Shown: positions 62,195 to 64,000 of the stretch, one piece after another
How positions within the stretch are numbered: position 1 is the stretch's first letter
How the letters are laid out: each line of letters starts with the position of its first letter
DNA from: an uncultured Mediterraneibacter sp.
GTDB taxonomy: Bacteria; Bacillota; Clostridia; Lachnospirales; Lachnospiraceae
Length of the DNA stretch: 64,000 nt
NCBI GenBank assembly: GCA_944381935.1
Contig: CALWMN010000001.1
Span: 124,001 to 188,000 of the forward strand
Direction of reading: 5' to 3'
Program-made: the position numbers and the translations under genes
The notes under the pieces: model-generated
Database searches by the model: none
Told to the model about the DNA's origin: nothing
Seen by the model: only the letters and a program-made list of their open reading frames with translations

Positions 62195-62893
62195 TTATCT
62201 ACAGTCTGAAAGGGTTCCACTGCTGCCAATCACAGCCCCGACAAAGCCTCCCACATATGCCCCAACAGACGGTGCTGCATTGGTTCCGATACTTCCTGAC
62301 ACATGGACGTCATTCACCTCAACAGGATAAGCGCAGTTTATATCTCCCACAAGTATTCCTATATATGTTAATTGAGGGTCAATTACTTGTATGCTGGCAT
62401 CAGAGATCGTCAGATTTTTTACTTCTGATGTGAAATTGGCAAGTGACGCTATACCTCCAAAAAGACCATTTTTACTGTCCTGTTCATAGTTGTTTTGAAT
62501 ATTCATCCCACTGATGGTACAACCGTTTCCATCAAAAACGCCTGCAAAATTTTTGATTATCGTATTATTGGCCATTGTTCCGATGGGATACCAGTTATGA
62601 CCACTCAGGTCAATGTTAGCCGTCAGTTTATAATACTTGCCCTCTGTAACATAAGACATTCCCGGACCATCATAGACATCCCTGGCCAGCTTTGCCAGCT
62701 GCTCCGCCGTGGCGATCTGATACGGATCATCCTCTGTTCCCGTTCCTCCCGCATAGCTTCCCGCCGCATAGTTTATCCACAGGTCCTCATTTCCCAACGC
62801 CGGCGGATCATTGGCATATGCCGTTGCAGGAGCCAACGTCAACACAGCGCACAGGGAAAGTATCAAGAACAGGAATTTCTTTTTTTGTTTCAT
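62195..62893 (-). pseudogene. N-terminal part of a GLUG-type surface protein, truncated
   Basis: About 232 residues: signal peptide (MKQKKKFLFLILSLCAVLTL...TAYA), then the GLUG-protein start GTGTEDDPYQIATAEQLAKLA, NIDLSGHNWYPIGTM, FAGVFDGNGCTISGMNIQ. It stops after LSDCR, where a normal protein would run on with GLUG repeats and a wall anchor. No anchor is present, so it is likely a 3'-truncated surface-protein gene. The start at 62893 begins the typical signal peptide; an ATG ten codons earlier exists. Confidence 0.7.
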
Positions 62894-63043
62894 ATGTTTT
62901 ATCCTTTTTCTCATAATTTTCACTCCTTTGCTCCTGGCGGCAAAAGGCGTATCCCGCCTTTAAGCAGGTCTCTTTTCTTCATCTGTTTGGCAAATATAAC
63001 CTTCCTGCTTTCTTCCTCCCGGGGATTTCCCAGGCTTTCTTTT

Positions 63044-64000
63044 TTAAAGAATATCGATATACTCTCCTGCAAGGGCTTTATTCATGCTCCGGACGGCACA
63101 GAACTTCCCGCACATGCTGCATGTGTCGCTGTGGTCGTCTTCCGGGCTCCTGCTGTCCCGGATCGCTTTTGCCGTCTTCGGGTCAAGGGCACATGCAAAC
63201 TGCGCGTCCCAGTCAAGGTTCTTCCTCGCCTCCGCCATCCTGTCGTCGATGTCTCTTGCCCCGGGAATCCCCTTCGCGATATCTGCCGCGTGGGCAGCGA
63301 TCTTGGAAGCTATAATTCCCTGCCTGACGTCTTCTACATTCGGAAGGGCCAGATGCTCTGCCGGTGTGACATAGCACAGGAACGCCGCGCCGCTCATCGC
63401 TGCCACGGCGCCGCCGATGGCTGCCGTGATGTGGTCATAGCCGGGCGCAATGTCTGTCACAAGAGGTCCCAGTACATAGAATGGCGCGCCCATGCAGATG
63501 CTTTTCTGAACCTCCATGTTCGCTGCCACCTGATCCAGCGGTACATGCCCCGGACCTTCCACCATGACCTGTACATTATGCTCCCACGCCCGCTTTGTCA
63601 GCTCGCCCAGGCGCACCAGTTCTTCGATCTGGCAGACATCCGTCGCATCCGCCAGGCATCCCGGTCTGCAGGCATCCCCGAGGGAGACCGTCACATCATA
63701 CTCTTCACAGATATCAAGAATGTCATCGAAATATTCATAGAATGGGTTCTCCTCCCCCGTCATGCTCATCCATGCGAACACAAGGCTGCCTCCCCGGCTT
63801 ACAATATTCATTTTCCTCTTGTGCTTCTTGATCTGCTCGATCGTCTTGCGTGTAATGCCGCAGTGAAGTGTCACGAAATCCACGCCATCCTCGGCATGCA
63901 GCCGGACCACGTCAATAAAATCCTTCGCCGTCAGCTCCGCCAGGTCTCTCTGATAGTGAATTACACTGTCATAGATCGGAACGGTTCCGATCATTGCCGG
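63044..64000 (-). CDS. thiC: Phosphomethylpyrimidine synthase ThiC (partial, runs off the window)
   Basis: The C-terminal 318 or so residues of ThiC, a radical-SAM enzyme making the thiamine pyrimidine from AIR. Visible are [81 protein letters not shown] and the cluster-binding [11 protein letters not shown] near the C-terminus. The 5' part, and any TPP riboswitch, lie beyond 64,000. Confidence 0.97.
   Translation of the reverse strand, partial: PAMIGTVPIYDSVIHYQRDLAELTAKDFIDVVRLHAEDGVDFVTLHCGITRKTIEQIKKHKRKMNIVSRGGSLVFAWMSMTGEENPFYEYFDDILDICEEYDVTVSLGDACRPGCLADATDVCQIEELVRLGELTKRAWEHNVQVMVEGPGHVPLDQVAANMEVQKSICMGAPFYVLGPLVTDIAPGYDHITAAIGGAVAAMSGAAFLCYVTPAEHLALPNVEDVRQGIIASKIAAHAADIAKGIPGARDIDDRMAEARKNLDWDAQFACALDPKTAKAIRDSRSPEDDHSDTCSMCGKFCAVRSMNKALAGEYIDIL

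Noticed and set aside
1-64000. CRISPR arrays, tRNA and rRNA genes
   Set aside because: No regularly spaced repeats, no cloverleaf or CCA-ended tRNA pattern and no rRNA-like sequence was seen by eye; a tRNA scan was not run.

Overview
The window looks like chromosome of a gut Clostridia, most likely a Lachnospiraceae member (Blautia/Dorea/Mediterraneibacter-like). Support comes from Firmicutes gene orders (gdpP-rplI-dnaB; rpsF-ssb-rpsR), mutS2 and yhaM, class B sortase, GC-moderate housekeeping genes with strong AGGAGG ribosome sites, and Clostridia-type mobile elements. No rRNA, tRNA or CRISPR array was found.

Layout. 1-4.1 kb: remnant of a mobilizable or plasmid-like element (frameshifted mobC, truncated relaxase, broken repA, intact parA/parB and small cargo genes). 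4.1-19.2 kb: core genes (rlmD, yhaM, an HtrA-like protein without its catalytic triad, mutS2, a two-component pair, a sugar-binding lipoprotein, ferredoxin, a MerR regulator, dnaB-rplI-gdpP). 19.4-31.6 kb: an orphan gene, a multiply frameshifted surface protein, rpsF-ssb-rpsR, class B sortase, a LUD protein, a MoxR/VWA pair with a repeat protein, phosphatase genes and a DUF2798 membrane protein behind a possible attenuator. 31.5-41.8 kb: a sugar ABC transporter (mglB-mglA-mglC-like) and a sensing module made of response regulator, histidine kinase and two extra binding proteins.

41.9-61.4 kb is the accessory region. It is bracketed by two closely similar hsp20 genes, each behind a CIRCE (HrcA) operator. 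A 10.5-kb integrative element (about 42,677-53,143) sits in the CIRCE operator of hsp20 copy 1, bounded by a 24-bp direct repeat that contains the operator's right half. It encodes an intact tyrosine integrase, an excisionase, a replication module with one nonsense mutation, and a BfiI/BmrI-like restriction-modification (R-M) system: a controller, a phospholipase-D-type endonuclease and one protein with two fused methyltransferases. Next to it lie a dead integrase remnant and a second defence cluster: a NucS-like nuclease with a RAMA domain, a single polypeptide joining a C5-methyltransferase to a HaeIII-type endonuclease, and a divergent Vsr repair nuclease. Two membrane-protein genes and hsp20 copy 2 follow, then a third integrase scrap. 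I read this as a site-specific integration hot spot at hsp20 heat-shock operators that has accumulated defence genes.

61.5-64 kb: a flavodoxin-like reductase, a truncated surface protein and the 3' part of thiC.

Functional calls rest on motif recognition by eye. Start codons were chosen from ribosome-site spacing where possible. No database search was run.
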